The notes under the pieces were generated by a model. That model was not told where the DNA came from, searched no databases, and saw only the letters and a list, made by a program, of their open reading frames with translations. The position numbers and the translations under genes are program-made. A DNA stretch of 21,582 bases from a virus, in IMG/VR virus record IMGVR_UViG_3300031706_000057, positions 1 through 21,582 of that record; one strand, given 5' to 3'. The number at the start of each line of letters is the position of its first letter. Within the stretch, counting starts at the first letter, position 1. Positions 1 to 7,905 of this stretch are shown piece after piece.

Positions 1-111
1 TGGATTATCTCCATCTACTATTGCACCATCTTTTGTCGCAAGCTGTTGCGTTTCAAATAGCGTTGTACCGTTAGCGGTGAATGCCTGTGTTAATTTGTTC
101 CAAATAGCCAT
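1..111 (-). CDS. Partial hypothetical phage protein (N-terminal 37 residues)
   Basis: The gene runs off the left edge, so only the N-terminus (MAIWNKLTQAFTANG...) is visible. Its ATG shares one base with the stop codon of the upstream gene (TAATG), which indicates translational coupling. A G-rich stretch (GGGTGGCAG) just upstream can serve as ribosome binding site. I do not recognise the family from 37 residues. It is probably co-transcribed with the two unknown genes before it. Confidence 0.6.
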   Translation of the reverse strand, partial: MAIWNKLTQAFTANGTTLFETQQLATKDGAIVDGDNP

Positions 112-1346
112 TATTTCTGCCACCCTTTAATGTATTTGTCTGAAAAGTTAGCGTTACTAAATTCAAGTCTATCAATTAATTTAACTGCGTTCTTACCCAT
201 CTTATCAATAGCAACAAATCCTTCTTGGGATGTTACTTGGTAGCCGTCTGCAGTTCTAAGTAATGTGCCAACTTGCTTTGCTTTATCTAATTTTTGAATT
301 ACTTTATGTTTAGCATCAATGATTAGATTATATAATTCAAATACTGCTACTAATTGAGCAGGTTTTGTTTTTCTAAAATATTCTAACGTAGCATCTCTTT
401 TACCACGTTGTGCTACTTTACCTTTTTCAGATTTACGTTTCTCTTCTTCGTTCTTATAGAACCGAGTAATATAATTCTGTAAATCTCTTACGAATGCTTT
501 TGGATTCTTAATTCTTTCGCCAGCACGGATTTTAGTGTTAACGAATACTTTTGTTTTTGCAAGAGTATCTGGTTCTAATGCAATACCGTCAAGTGTTTCT
601 TTACGTATTGTTCTAAATAATTTACCAGCAGCAGATAGAATCTTATTAAGCTCTTCTGTTTCTTTCTTTGTAAAGTTTGCTGTACCCGATATATCCTGGT
701 AAGATGCATCTACTGACCAGACCGATTTTGCTCTCTTAAGATCAGATGCAATCTCCTCTCCAAAACTTGCAGACATTTCTTCAAAGCTTGATCCTCTGTA
801 GACTGTGTGCCAAACCACACCGACCTTGGATCCGAGAATTTGTTTGCCGAGTTCTGAGTTCTTAGGTACCGCGTAAACAATCGTATTAGGATGGAAAGTA
901 ATGTGCGGTTCACCTTCAATATCCACCACCTTGAGATCAGCCTTATCATATAAAAAATCACCTTGTACTACACCCTTGATACCGAGTTTTGAAAACTCAG
1001 CCAGTGCTAGCTTTAATTTAGAATTTAAACTATCTTTGCCTACTGTATCAGCATCGATATCTGCATTAGTCTTATATACCATTGGGTTCTTATTAAAGAT
1101 ACCCTTCTTAGCAACGAAGAACTTACCATCTGATGGATCAGTTCCACAAAATATAGCAGGAGCTCCGTCCCATTTAACCGAAACATTAACTTTGGATTTA
1201 GCAGTGCCGGCTAACATATCTCTCAACGAACGTAAGAAATTGATAGCGTCTCTTGTGCCATTTACACCGTGATTCAATATAGAATCTTCAAGATGTTCCA
1301 TATGTGTGTTTTTATTTTCAGTAATATACTGTTTGAAGCCGTGCAT
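111..1346 (-). CDS. T4-like phage conserved protein (DUF6267-like) with nucleotidyltransferase-like KWDG motif
   Basis: A 411-residue protein. The N-terminus (FKQYITENKNTHMEHLEDSIL) resembles a conserved family of unknown function in marine T4-like phages, which I believe is DUF6267. Residues 54-66 (VSVKWDGAPAIFC) have the Kx[DN]G form of motif I in covalent nucleotidyltransferases (DNA/RNA ligases, capping enzymes), with K58 as candidate nucleotide acceptor. Residues 128-134 (QGDFLYD) could be a motif III equivalent. Motifs IV and V are not convincing by eye, so a ligase activity is only an inference. The C-terminal half is rich in Lys and Arg. The ATG directly follows the stop of the upstream gene, with AAGGT about ten bases before it. 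Confidence 0.75.
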   Translation of the reverse strand: MHGFKQYITENKNTHMEHLEDSILNHGVNGTRDAINFLRSLRDMLAGTAKSKVNVSVKWDGAPAIFCGTDPSDGKFFVAKKGIFNKNPMVYKTNADIDADTVGKDSLNSKLKLALAEFSKLGIKGVVQGDFLYDKADLKVVDIEGEPHITFHPNTIVYAVPKNSELGKQILGSKVGVVWHTVYRGSSFEEMSASFGEEIASDLKRAKSVWSVDASYQDISGTANFTKKETEELNKILSAAGKLFRTIRKETLDGIALEPDTLAKTKVFVNTKIRAGERIKNPKAFVRDLQNYITRFYKNEEEKRKSEKGKVAQRGKRDATLEYFRKTKPAQLVAVFELYNLIIDAKHKVIQKLDKAKQVGTLLRTADGYQVTSQEGFVAIDKMGKNAVKLIDRLEFSNANFSDKYIKGWQK

Positions 1347-2681
1347 TTAATTAGTTACCTTCATTTTAAAACCTAACTTATTCTTAGCTGCATATCCTGC
1401 CCAACCAAATTGGAACTCAGCATCTTTAAAGTAGTTATGTTTAATCTTAATTGCTGTTTTTGATACATTAACATTAACCTGTATTAACGTAACCTGTCTC
1501 GCCACTCTTGTAAGTGAATCTTGAATCTCTTTATCGGAGTTTAAAACTTTCCATATGTTTTCTCCTAATGGTGATAACACAAGTCTTAAAGCATCATTCT
1601 CGTCATTCTTAATTCTATCTGTAAGAACCGTATTCATCGAGCGCCAAAATGGTTCTAGTTTTCTTATAAGATCTTCACGCGGTGTATTATCAGTAAAGTT
1701 TAGTACAGTATCTAAATTAATATTTGGAACTCTTACACCCATAATTCCAGCAAGTAATCTTACCGGCTCTGTATCCATATATTTATGGAGTTCAAACATC
1801 TGCTCTTTCATAGGGTATTTATTAACGATATTAAATATAGCCAATGATGGCTCACTAGTCATATCACTTCTATCAGCAGATTTAACCCTACGCTGAATTG
1901 CATCAATAATGTTTTGTATAGTAACTTTACCGCCACCACCAGATTTTACTGATATTGGATATTTGATTCCAAAGCGAATTGCATAGAAGTCAATAAGTCT
2001 TTCGTTACTTGCCTTTGGAAAATGAGCTTCTTTAAATCTTAAGTTAGATATAGTCCAAATAGCAGAAAGTATTTCGCCAAAGTCTGCAGATACTTTTGCA
2101 AGATCTTTAACAGAAAAATTGTTTTCGTTTCGTATATCGTTACCAGCACCTGCTGCTCGCCACATCATATCGTTAAGTTGTTTAGCAGTTGCAGGATCGT
2201 ATTTCTTACGTAGTTGTCCACCAACAGTTTGAATGATATTTGGTATAGTAAGAGTCTTACCGGCAATGCCTAAATTATCTGGTGATAACGCTTTGTTACT
2301 AAACAGTTGTGCTCCTTTAACAGAAGCTGAAGGAGCATTGTTTACCCAAGGTATTGATGAACCGCGTGGTAGCTTTGGAGATAGTTGTTTAGTAGCAACT
2401 AATAGAACAGTCGGATACTTATCAGAAATTGGAGTAGGCGAGTACTCACGAACTTCGATGCCATACTTCTTTAGAAGTTTTCTATGTTCAGCCTCGTCAC
2501 CTGCAACAGGAAAACGAACGTGAAAGGCACCTCTTGAAGACTGTGTAAACTTAATCTGTGGGAAGGACCTACGAATATAAGCTTTGAATTCTATTTGCTG
2601 CTGTCTCAACGTAGCCTCTATTAAATAAGATGTAAATGATTGCACTTGCAACATTCCTGCGTTAATTACCATTTTTACCAT
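1347..2681 (-). CDS. Hypothetical phage protein, 444 residues
   Basis: I do not recognise this gene with certainty. It encodes a soluble, basic protein without membrane segments. Residues around 230-255 read DFYAIRFGIKYPISVKSGGGGK; the D...xVK spacing is reminiscent of a PD-(D/E)xK nuclease core, but a Ser replaces the expected acidic residue, so this is weak. Three ATGs lie close together at the start (MVKMVINAGM). The first has AAGG five bases upstream and sits just after a TATAAATA late-promoter box, so transcription may begin very close to the start codon. It sits between gp41 and the DUF6267-like gene. Confidence 0.7.
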   Translation of the reverse strand: MVKMVINAGMLQVQSFTSYLIEATLRQQQIEFKAYIRRSFPQIKFTQSSRGAFHVRFPVAGDEAEHRKLLKKYGIEVREYSPTPISDKYPTVLLVATKQLSPKLPRGSSIPWVNNAPSASVKGAQLFSNKALSPDNLGIAGKTLTIPNIIQTVGGQLRKKYDPATAKQLNDMMWRAAGAGNDIRNENNFSVKDLAKVSADFGEILSAIWTISNLRFKEAHFPKASNERLIDFYAIRFGIKYPISVKSGGGGKVTIQNIIDAIQRRVKSADRSDMTSEPSLAIFNIVNKYPMKEQMFELHKYMDTEPVRLLAGIMGVRVPNINLDTVLNFTDNTPREDLIRKLEPFWRSMNTVLTDRIKNDENDALRLVLSPLGENIWKVLNSDKEIQDSLTRVARQVTLIQVNVNVSKTAIKIKHNYFKDAEFQFGWAGYAAKNKLGFKMKVTN

Positions 2682-2688
2682 TTAACCT

Positions 2689-2696
2689 TATTTATA
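2689..2696 (-). promoter_or_regulatory. Candidate T4-type late promoter box TATAAATA
   Basis: An exact TATAAATA on the minus strand lies 8 bases upstream of the 444-residue gene. T4-like late promoters are this octamer at -10, read by gp55 (encoded at 18012-18590). A few chance matches are expected in an AT-rich 21 kb window, so only the position supports it. Confidence 0.4.
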
Positions 2697-2700
2697 AAGC

Positions 2701-4119
2701 TCATGATATTCCGCCTGCGCTAAACATTGTTTTCTTGCTACCCTGGCCAAATGCAGTCTTATCAAAAGTTGAACCGTTGTCACTTGGAGCAAAAGATGCA
2801 GTATTAGCTGCGCTTGTGCCACCGATACCACGTTGAGCACTATCTTCAAGATCAAAGATTTGCATCTTAGAACGATCAATACCTACTACAAACCTACGAT
2901 AATAACCAAGATCACCCCAACGATTTTTCAATTGCTTCATCATTAGTTGGCCAAGATTATCAAGCTCTTCAGTTGTAACCAAACCAATAATACAATCGGC
3001 GGTGTGGGTAATACCCATAGACTCAGAAGTATTTGTAAGATCTACATCTGAATTGCCATAACCATCACGATTGAACTGAGATGATGAAACAACTGCACAG
3101 TTATATTCCATAGCAAGACCACGAATTTCTTCAGCAATAGATTTTACTAGAGTATAACTGTTTGCGGCAGCTGCACCTTTAATACGAGATGATGCACAAA
3201 TATTAAGATAATCGATAAAGATTACATCAGGAGTAAAGTTCTTCTTAAGTTTTAATTCATTAAGTAAGTGTCGGAAGTGACCAGCGTGTGCTGAACCAGT
3301 AGGATATTCTTTAATAACTAATTGACCAGTACACTTTGATTTGATACGTTCCATGCGTTTTTGATATACATCACGTGGTAACAATTTCAATTCATCGAGA
3401 GTAACATCCATCATATTAGCATCAATACGCTCGGCTACACGTTCTTCAGCCATTTCCATAGTAATATAAAGGCAGTTCTTACCGGTCATTAGATAGCTTG
3501 CAGCAGCATGGCATTTAACAAGAGATTTACCACCACCTGTAGTAGCTAGTAATACTGTTAATGATTTACGAGGCAAACCACCTTTGGTAATTTTGTTGAG
3601 AAGATCAATATCGAACGGCATGCGTTCTTCTTTACGGTGGTAAAAATCATAACGATCATCTGAGTCTTCAATGAAATCGTGACCTACAGAGCTATCAAAG
3701 CTAATACCTAAGGAATCAGACAACAAATTTGGAATTGAACCCTTATCATTATCTTTATCTTCACCATCCATAATTAGAATAGCTTTACGAATAGAATTAA
3801 ATAGATCTTTATCTTGACAAAACTTTTCAGTTTCTTTTACGAGAAAATCAAAGTTAGTATCATCATCACGCTGAAGACCATCAACTGTACCCATAACATT
3901 TTTATATGAGTCTTCATTTAGATCTTTGCGTTTATCGAGGGAGATTTTAAGAGCTTCAATAGAAGGAGGAGCTTTGTATAGCTCAACATATTCAGAATAC
4001 GTCGAGAAGATTTTCTTATATGATTGATCATCGAAGTACTCATCCTTAATGTAAGGATATACTTTACGATAGTATTCTTCATTAAATATAAGATTTGATA
4101 GTACAGTTGTTTCGATCAT
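2701..4119 (-). CDS. 41: Replicative DNA helicase, DnaB-like (T4 gp41)
   Basis: A 472-residue DnaB/gp41 family helicase. It unwinds DNA ahead of the replication fork as a hexamer, with primase and the gp59 loader. The N-terminal domain (about 1-130) has the DnaB-like opening (VLSNLIFNEEYYRKVYPYI). The RecA-like core has Walker A at 192-199 (ATTGGGKS), a DnaB-type MEMAEERVAER segment near 221-231, and Walker B at 299-306 (VIFIDYLN). The C-terminus is Ser/Gly-rich. Length is close to T4 gp41 (475). It has its own sigma-70-like promoter and a hairpin in the leader (4146-4167). The order gp32-UvsX-gp41 groups ssDNA-binding, recombination and helicase functions. Confidence 0.95.
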   Translation of the reverse strand: MIETTVLSNLIFNEEYYRKVYPYIKDEYFDDQSYKKIFSTYSEYVELYKAPPSIEALKISLDKRKDLNEDSYKNVMGTVDGLQRDDDTNFDFLVKETEKFCQDKDLFNSIRKAILIMDGEDKDNDKGSIPNLLSDSLGISFDSSVGHDFIEDSDDRYDFYHRKEERMPFDIDLLNKITKGGLPRKSLTVLLATTGGGKSLVKCHAAASYLMTGKNCLYITMEMAEERVAERIDANMMDVTLDELKLLPRDVYQKRMERIKSKCTGQLVIKEYPTGSAHAGHFRHLLNELKLKKNFTPDVIFIDYLNICASSRIKGAAAANSYTLVKSIAEEIRGLAMEYNCAVVSSSQFNRDGYGNSDVDLTNTSESMGITHTADCIIGLVTTEELDNLGQLMMKQLKNRWGDLGYYRRFVVGIDRSKMQIFDLEDSAQRGIGGTSAANTASFAPSDNGSTFDKTAFGQGSKKTMFSAGGIS

Positions 4120-4145
4120 TTAAATATCCAGTGTTTAAGTTGAGA

Positions 4146-4167
4146 ACTGGCGAGAAACCCCGCCAGT
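4146..4167 (-). promoter_or_regulatory. Hairpin in the 5' leader of gp41
   Basis: A 7-bp perfect stem (ACTGGCG/CGCCAGT) with an 8-base loop lies between the predicted gp41 transcription start (about 4180) and its ATG. No T-run follows on the minus strand, so it is not a good terminator for the uvsX transcript. A role in stability or translation of the gp41 leader is an inference. Confidence 0.45.
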
Positions 4168-4186
4168 CTTTTCAATTATTAAGTAT

Positions 4187-4215
4187 ACAATAACACACAT
4201 TATATAGATTGTCAA
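4187..4215 (-). promoter_or_regulatory. Sigma-70 type promoter upstream of gp41
   Basis: Perfect -35 TTGACA, 17-base spacer and -10 TATTGT (4 of 6) preceded by an extended TGn. It begins right after the uvsX stop codon and points at gp41. Confidence 0.65.
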
Positions 4216-4218
4216 CTA

Positions 4219-5316
4219 TTAACTTGCAATTGATGTTTCATCATGATCATCAATGACATCATCAAGCTCTTCAACTGTGTCTTCTCGCATAATAGCACCA
4301 GAAGCACCAATAGTGAAAGAATTTTTGATAAAGGTACTGAAGTCAGTTTTCTCAAACATCATCATCCAGAAGTCTTTGCTGTTTTGTACTTCCTTAGCAC
4401 GCATTAACTTTTGAGATAGAACTTCACCTGTTGCAGGATTAATAGCTTCATACCAACCAACTTTAGGCTTAGTAAGATAACCACCTTTCTCAGCAATATC
4501 CATCAATCCAGACCACTTAACAATGCCACCTTCCCAAGATACCGAGACTGGAATCTTAGACTTCTCTTTAACATGTCGAGATTTCTCAACGTTAATAATG
4601 AAGTGATAGCCTTGAATTTCTGTACCAACCTTATCTTGCTGACGGCCAATAATCCAAATAGCATCTGCTGAATAGTAGATACCTGTACCGCCTGAAACAA
4701 CAGCCTTAGGAAACAATCCAATTTCTTGATATGTGTGGTTAACAGCAATCAATGGAATATCTTTAAGGTTTAGATGTGGTGTTACAATACGGAACAGAGA
4801 TTTAAGAGCCTTAGCTCGTGACATATCTGCTACTGATTTACCGTCGAGTGCGTCAGCAACTTCTTTCTTAGAAGCAAGGTTACCGATTGAATCAATAACA
4901 ATAATTACTTTTTCAGCCTTGGTAATGCCATCTAACTGGTGGGCAATATCAAACTTAAGTTCTTCAACATTAGTAATTGGTGTGTGGACTACGCGATCCA
5001 TATCAATACCAAAGCTTTCGAAGTAAGCTTGAGGTGTACCAAATTCTGCATCATAGAATAACAATACAGCGTCTGGATTGCGTTGCATATAAGCTCCTGC
5101 CATCAACAATGCGAATGCTGATTTAAAGTGCTTTGATGGACCTGCCAAGACGAGTAGTCCTGGAGAAACACCACCATCAATACGACCTGATAGAGCAACG
5201 TTTACCATTGGTACATTGGTTGGTGCCATATCTTTTTTACCGTACACCTTAGATTCCATCAATGGTGCCGACATCTTAATTGTGCTGTTTTTCACCAGCC
5301 TGTCTAATAGACTCAT
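4219..5316 (-). CDS. uvsX: UvsX, RecA-like recombinase
   Basis: A 365-residue RecA/RAD51 family strand-exchange protein (T4 UvsX is 391). It forms filaments on ssDNA for recombination-dependent replication, loaded by UvsY (20308-20745) against gp32. Visible: Walker A at 59-66 (GPSKHFKS), Walker B near 137-143 (VIIVIDS), and the L2 region with GGTGIYYSADAIW. The C-terminus is acidic (EDTVEELDDVIDDHDE), typical of the family. The ATG has AGGAG seven bases upstream, next to the stop codon of the preceding coiled-coil gene. Confidence 0.95.
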   Translation of the reverse strand: MSLLDRLVKNSTIKMSAPLMESKVYGKKDMAPTNVPMVNVALSGRIDGGVSPGLLVLAGPSKHFKSAFALLMAGAYMQRNPDAVLLFYDAEFGTPQAYFESFGIDMDRVVHTPITNVEELKFDIAHQLDGITKAEKVIIVIDSIGNLASKKEVADALDGKSVADMSRAKALKSLFRIVTPHLNLKDIPLIAVNHTYQEIGLFPKAVVSGGTGIYYSADAIWIIGRQQDKVGTEIQGYHFIINVEKSRHVKEKSKIPVSVSWEGGIVKWSGLMDIAEKGGYLTKPKVGWYEAINPATGEVLSQKLMRAKEVQNSKDFWMMMFEKTDFSTFIKNSFTIGASGAIMREDTVEELDDVIDDHDETSIAS

Positions 5317-5317
5317 A

Positions 5318-5644
5318 TCAATCTCCTTCTACAATGGTTAACAATTTAGCTTTATATGCCTGAATTTTAGTAACTCGGTCAGGCCAGTAAATTGTTGATT
5401 TATCTGGGTTCTTACATAGATTATCTAAGAACGGCGTTATAGATTTGTAAAGGAGTTCTAACCTATATTCAAGGTCGTCAGCAGCAAGCTTTTGATCATT
5501 CAATTGATCTTGAATGGTCTCTTTCTCACTGCTAACTTTTTGAATAGCATCTTTGGCTTCAGCTTCTTTCTCTTGAATTTCTTCATCGATAAAGCTGAAA
5601 CCAAAGTCAAAGTCTAGAACTTCTTCATAGACTTTGTTAGCCAT
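5318..5644 (-). CDS. Coiled-coil hypothetical protein between gp32 and uvsX
   Basis: A 108-residue acidic protein. The middle (about 20-70: EEIQEKEAEAKDAIQKVSSE onward) is a strong coiled-coil candidate; the C-terminus has NPDKSTIYWPDRV. Its ATG overlaps the gp32 stop by 8 bases, with AAGGAG upstream, and it runs directly into uvsX, so the three are translationally linked. I do not know its function. The position suggests a link to recombination or replication, but that is inference. Confidence 0.75.
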   Translation of the reverse strand: MANKVYEEVLDFDFGFSFIDEEIQEKEAEAKDAIQKVSSEKETIQDQLNDQKLAADDLEYRLELLYKSITPFLDNLCKNPDKSTIYWPDRVTKIQAYKAKLLTIVEGD

Positions 5645-6566
5645 TCGCTAGCTCCTTAAAGATTGATAGGTCGTCATCATCATCATCCATTGATAGAGAT
5701 GTTGATGTTGGTGCTGGCATCGCTTCTGTTAGCGTTGGCTGTGGTGCTGCTGCTGTTGCATTACCCATAGAGCTTAGATCAAATTCATTATCTTGCTCTG
5801 CCGTAGCAGGTGTAGAAGCTTCTTCATCTAGCGCTAGTACACGATAGAGTTTCGCTTTCAATTCAGAATAAGATTTGAAGTTCTTTGGATCTACTAAATC
5901 TTGCAGCTTATGTTCTGCATTGTAGATCTTTTCCAACTCTGCATCATCTTCAGAGACCGGTGAAGGACCATCGAATTCTGATTTGTCGTAGTTAGGATAA
6001 CCTTCAAACTTACGAATTTTCAAACGGAAGTTAGCACCTTCCCATAGATCGAATGGGTTTACTGGAGTTTCATCTTCAAACTGAGGATTCATTAGATCAT
6101 TCAATTTGTCGAAGATTTTCTTGCCGAACTGGTACATAAAGACTTTACCATCGTTATCTGAGTTGGATGAGTCTTTAACAACTAGTACGTTGGCAAAATA
6201 TTTCAAGCGACGCTTTTGCTTACGTGCAAGTTCTTTGTCAGATTCAACACCTGAGTTCCACAACTTGCCGTTGTATTCCGAGACTGGATCGTCTTGGTTA
6301 ATAGTAGTAAGGGAGTTTTCGATGTACCACTGTCCTGTTGGACCTTGGAAACCGTGATCCCATACGCGTACAAAAGGCATTTCTTCACCTTGTGCTGCTG
6401 GAAGGAAACGAATGATTGCAAAACCGTTACCTGCTTTATCGCGGGTTGGCTTCCACATTTTACCTTCATTGGGATCTGAGTAGCTCTTTTGAGTAATCTT
6501 TTCGAGCTGTGAGTTCAATTTGTTTAAAGAACTTGAACGATTCTTTTTGAGTGCGTCAAATGACAT
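5637..6566 (-). CDS. 32: Single-stranded DNA-binding protein (T4 gp32), lacking the zinc-site cysteines
   Basis: A 309-residue gp32 homologue that coats ssDNA at replication and recombination forks. I start it at the ATG at 6566 (MSFDALKKNRSSSLNKL) because AGGAG stands just upstream and the sequence matches the gp32 LAST-like N-terminus; the frame stays open to 6641 without a site of its own. The OB-fold core is clear: WKPTRDKAGNGFAIIRFLP, WDHGFQG...QWYIEN, YFANVLVVKD, DGKVFMYQFGKKI, LWEGANFRLKI. T4 gp32 binds zinc through a His/Cys cluster; here the matching segment (DDPVSEYNGKLW) has no Cys and the whole protein has none. The acidic tail (SMDDDDDDLSIF) matches the partner-binding C-terminus. 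Confidence 0.93.
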   Translation of the reverse strand: MSFDALKKNRSSSLNKLNSQLEKITQKSYSDPNEGKMWKPTRDKAGNGFAIIRFLPAAQGEEMPFVRVWDHGFQGPTGQWYIENSLTTINQDDPVSEYNGKLWNSGVESDKELARKQKRRLKYFANVLVVKDSSNSDNDGKVFMYQFGKKIFDKLNDLMNPQFEDETPVNPFDLWEGANFRLKIRKFEGYPNYDKSEFDGPSPVSEDDAELEKIYNAEHKLQDLVDPKNFKSYSELKAKLYRVLALDEEASTPATAEQDNEFDLSSMGNATAAAPQPTLTEAMPAPTSTSLSMDDDDDDLSIFKELANG

Positions 6567-6621
6567 ATGTACTTCTCCTAGTTTTGCTGTATATAGCGAT
6601 TGTTTATATTGCGATGTATGT

Positions 6622-6638
6622 GCAGGTTTGTACCCTGC
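6622..6638 (-). promoter_or_regulatory. Small hairpin in the gp32 mRNA leader
   Basis: GCAGG and CCTGC form a 5-bp stem with a 7-base loop, about 55 bases before the gp32 start codon and followed by an A/T-rich leader. T4 gene 32 is autoregulated through a leader pseudoknot and an unstructured AU-rich region. A comparable role here is inference only. Confidence 0.35.
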
Positions 6639-6642
6639 CATC

Positions 6643-6650
6643 TATTTATA
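6643..6650 (-). promoter_or_regulatory. Candidate late promoter box TATAAATA before gp32
   Basis: An exact TATAAATA lies immediately after the gp59 stop codon, 77 bases upstream of the gp32 start. It would give late transcription in addition to the sigma-70 promoter at 6733-6760. Confidence 0.4.
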
Positions 6651-7253
6651 TCAGAAAAAACGATCACGGATCAAATCTTTGAACTTTTTTTCATCAATTT
6701 CTAAGAAAGGTTTATACTTTCTTATTAGTCTTATTATATCACATGCTATGATTTTGTCAACTATTTCTTTATCCCAATAAGGAAAAATATTAGCGATATG
6801 AGCAAGGATAGTAATAGTTTCCAAACTAATTTTCTTTTGCATATATAAAGTCATAAGCAACGGATGTTGCCCATTCACTGAAGTAAAATTAGCTTGGAAG
6901 TTGTCGTCAAGAAGATTAATCTCGGTTTTGAATGTGCGGGATAGAGTATCTATTCTACGTTGCCAATCAACATGCCGATCTTCACCTTCTTGTTCGAGTA
7001 TTTCACGTATCCATACATTAGGCTTTACTATCATATTAGATAGCATAAGCTTTTCTGGATCATCTTTCCGTGAAAGCTTTTCGAAAAAATATGCATCATT
7101 ACGAGTTCTATACTTATCGTATGACGCTCTTATCTTTCCGTGGTATTTAATGTAGTCATAACCGTCAGAGGTAAAATGTTTCTTCATTGCAAGGTACTTT
7201 ACGTACCATACGAAACTATCCTCGTTAGCATAACTTAGTGAGGTCTTGATCAT
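6651..7253 (-). CDS. 59: Helicase assembly (loader) protein, T4 gp59
   Basis: A 200-residue protein (T4 gp59 is 217) that loads gp41 helicase onto gp32-coated DNA at forks and recombination intermediates. Residues about 35-60 (YDYIKYHGKIRASYDKYRTRNDAYFFEKLS) match the T4 pattern of a DVIKYNW-type segment followed by a KRRDKYFFQKLS-type segment, and the helical C-terminal half is similar. It lies between gp33 and gp32, the T4 order (33-59-32), which strongly supports the call. Its start overlaps the end of gp33 by 29 bases. The sigma-70 promoter for gp32 lies inside its 3' end. Confidence 0.88.
   Translation of the reverse strand: MIKTSLSYANEDSFVWYVKYLAMKKHFTSDGYDYIKYHGKIRASYDKYRTRNDAYFFEKLSRKDDPEKLMLSNMIVKPNVWIREILEQEGEDRHVDWQRRIDTLSRTFKTEINLLDDNFQANFTSVNGQHPLLMTLYMQKKISLETITILAHIANIFPYWDKEIVDKIIACDIIRLIRKYKPFLEIDEKKFKDLIRDRFF
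6733..6760 (-). promoter_or_regulatory. Consensus sigma-70 promoter for gp32, inside the end of gp59
   Basis: TTGACA, 16-base spacer, TATAAT with an extended TGn: both hexamers perfect. It sits within the gp59 coding sequence and drives gp32 and the genes after it. Confidence 0.85.
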
Positions 7254-7485
7254 CTTTAATTACCAATTTTGCATCTACTGCTTCAGATCTTACTTTTTCT
7301 TTTAGAATAGAAGATTTCTTAACAATATTAGCTACTGTTTCAATTTCCAATTCGTTTATACGAGCATATTCACATAATGCATCTATATAACCTATACCAC
7401 TTTTGAGCATATATTGAATTTCATGATGTACCTTTTCAGGCGTTCTTGGTGCTACCATAGCAGCTTCATTCATGTCTTTATCCAT
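7225..7485 (-). CDS. 33: Late transcription co-activator, T4 gp33
   Basis: An 86-residue protein (T4 gp33 is 112). It links RNA polymerase carrying gp55 to the sliding clamp for late promoter activation. The central stretch (SGIGYIDALCEYARINELEIETVANIVKKSSILKEKVRSEAVDAKL) aligns by eye with T4 gp33 (GMSYLEATTAFLEENSIPE... IIEKIQSEAIDENL). The T4 C-terminal clamp-binding motif (LDFLL) is only loosely matched by the end LTKLC. It lies directly upstream of gp59, as in T4. The start is uncertain between M1 and M5; neither has an ideal ribosome site. The partner sigma factor gp55 is at 18012-18590. Confidence 0.85.
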   Translation of the reverse strand: MDKDMNEAAMVAPRTPEKVHHEIQYMLKSGIGYIDALCEYARINELEIETVANIVKKSSILKEKVRSEAVDAKLVIKDDQDLTKLC

Positions 7486-7678
7486 TAAGTGTCTTTATCC
7501 CTGCAAGCCAATTTTGGGCTGCTGATTGAGCGAAGTGAATGCTTTTACCTTCATAAACTTCTTCTTTGATAAATTCGTTATTAATGAAGAAACGAATGCC
7601 GGCACCGTTGTCTGTAGCGAAGTAGTCTGCCTTTAAGGTTTGACCGTCTGTTTCAGATATTAGTGTTTTACTGATCAT
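7478..7678 (-). CDS. Small hypothetical phage protein (66 residues)
   Basis: Not recognised. A soluble protein with a likely beta-rich first half (TLKADYFATDNGAGIRFFINNEFIKEE) and a C-terminal helix (SIHFAQSAAQNWLAGIKTLNG). It starts by an ATGA overlap with the preceding gene and has AAGGAG upstream. It overlaps the start of gp33 by 8 bases, so it is in the gp33-gp59 operon. A perfect sigma-70 promoter lies about 120 bases upstream of its start. Confidence 0.75.
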   Translation of the reverse strand: MISKTLISETDGQTLKADYFATDNGAGIRFFINNEFIKEEVYEGKSIHFAQSAAQNWLAGIKTLNG

Positions 7679-7905
7679 TGTTTATTCTCCTTAATACTTG
7701 AAGTTGCTTTAACACTGCCACAATTGGCGCAATAAACAATTGTTGCAATAAACTGGTGTTTACCGATTTTAATGTTTCTTTTACCAGTTGATATATCTAT
7801 TATATCACAACAGCCATTAAGTGTCAACTGTTTATTTCTATTATTATTAACTCCTGATATCTGAGAGATAGGCTTAATTTGCATTCCAAAGCTATACCTA
7901 TTCAT
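7675..7905 (-). CDS. Small Cys-containing hypothetical protein (76 residues)
   Basis: Not recognised. It follows the bilin reductase gene with an 8-base overlap, and GAGG stands eight bases before the ATG, so it is translationally coupled to it. It contains a CC pair near residue 32 and a CxxC (YCANCGS) near residue 60, which could bind a metal or be a redox pair. It is not a ferredoxin: too few cysteines in the wrong spacing. A perfect sigma-70 promoter lies inside the gene. Confidence 0.6.
   Translation of the reverse strand: MNRYSFGMQIKPISQISGVNNNRNKQLTLNGCCDIIDISTGKRNIKIGKHQFIATIVYCANCGSVKATSSIKENKQ
7799..7827 (-). promoter_or_regulatory. Consensus sigma-70 promoter inside the 76-residue gene
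   Basis: TTGACA, 17-base spacer, TATAAT with an extended TGn: both hexamers perfect. It drives the 66-residue gene, gp33 and gp59, separating them from the bilin pigment genes upstream. Confidence 0.85.

Noticed and set aside
4146-4167. The hairpin after uvsX as a transcription terminator.
   Set aside because: On the minus strand no T-run follows it; the TCTTTT run lies on the plus-strand side. It also lies downstream of the gp41 promoter, so it is better read as a leader structure.
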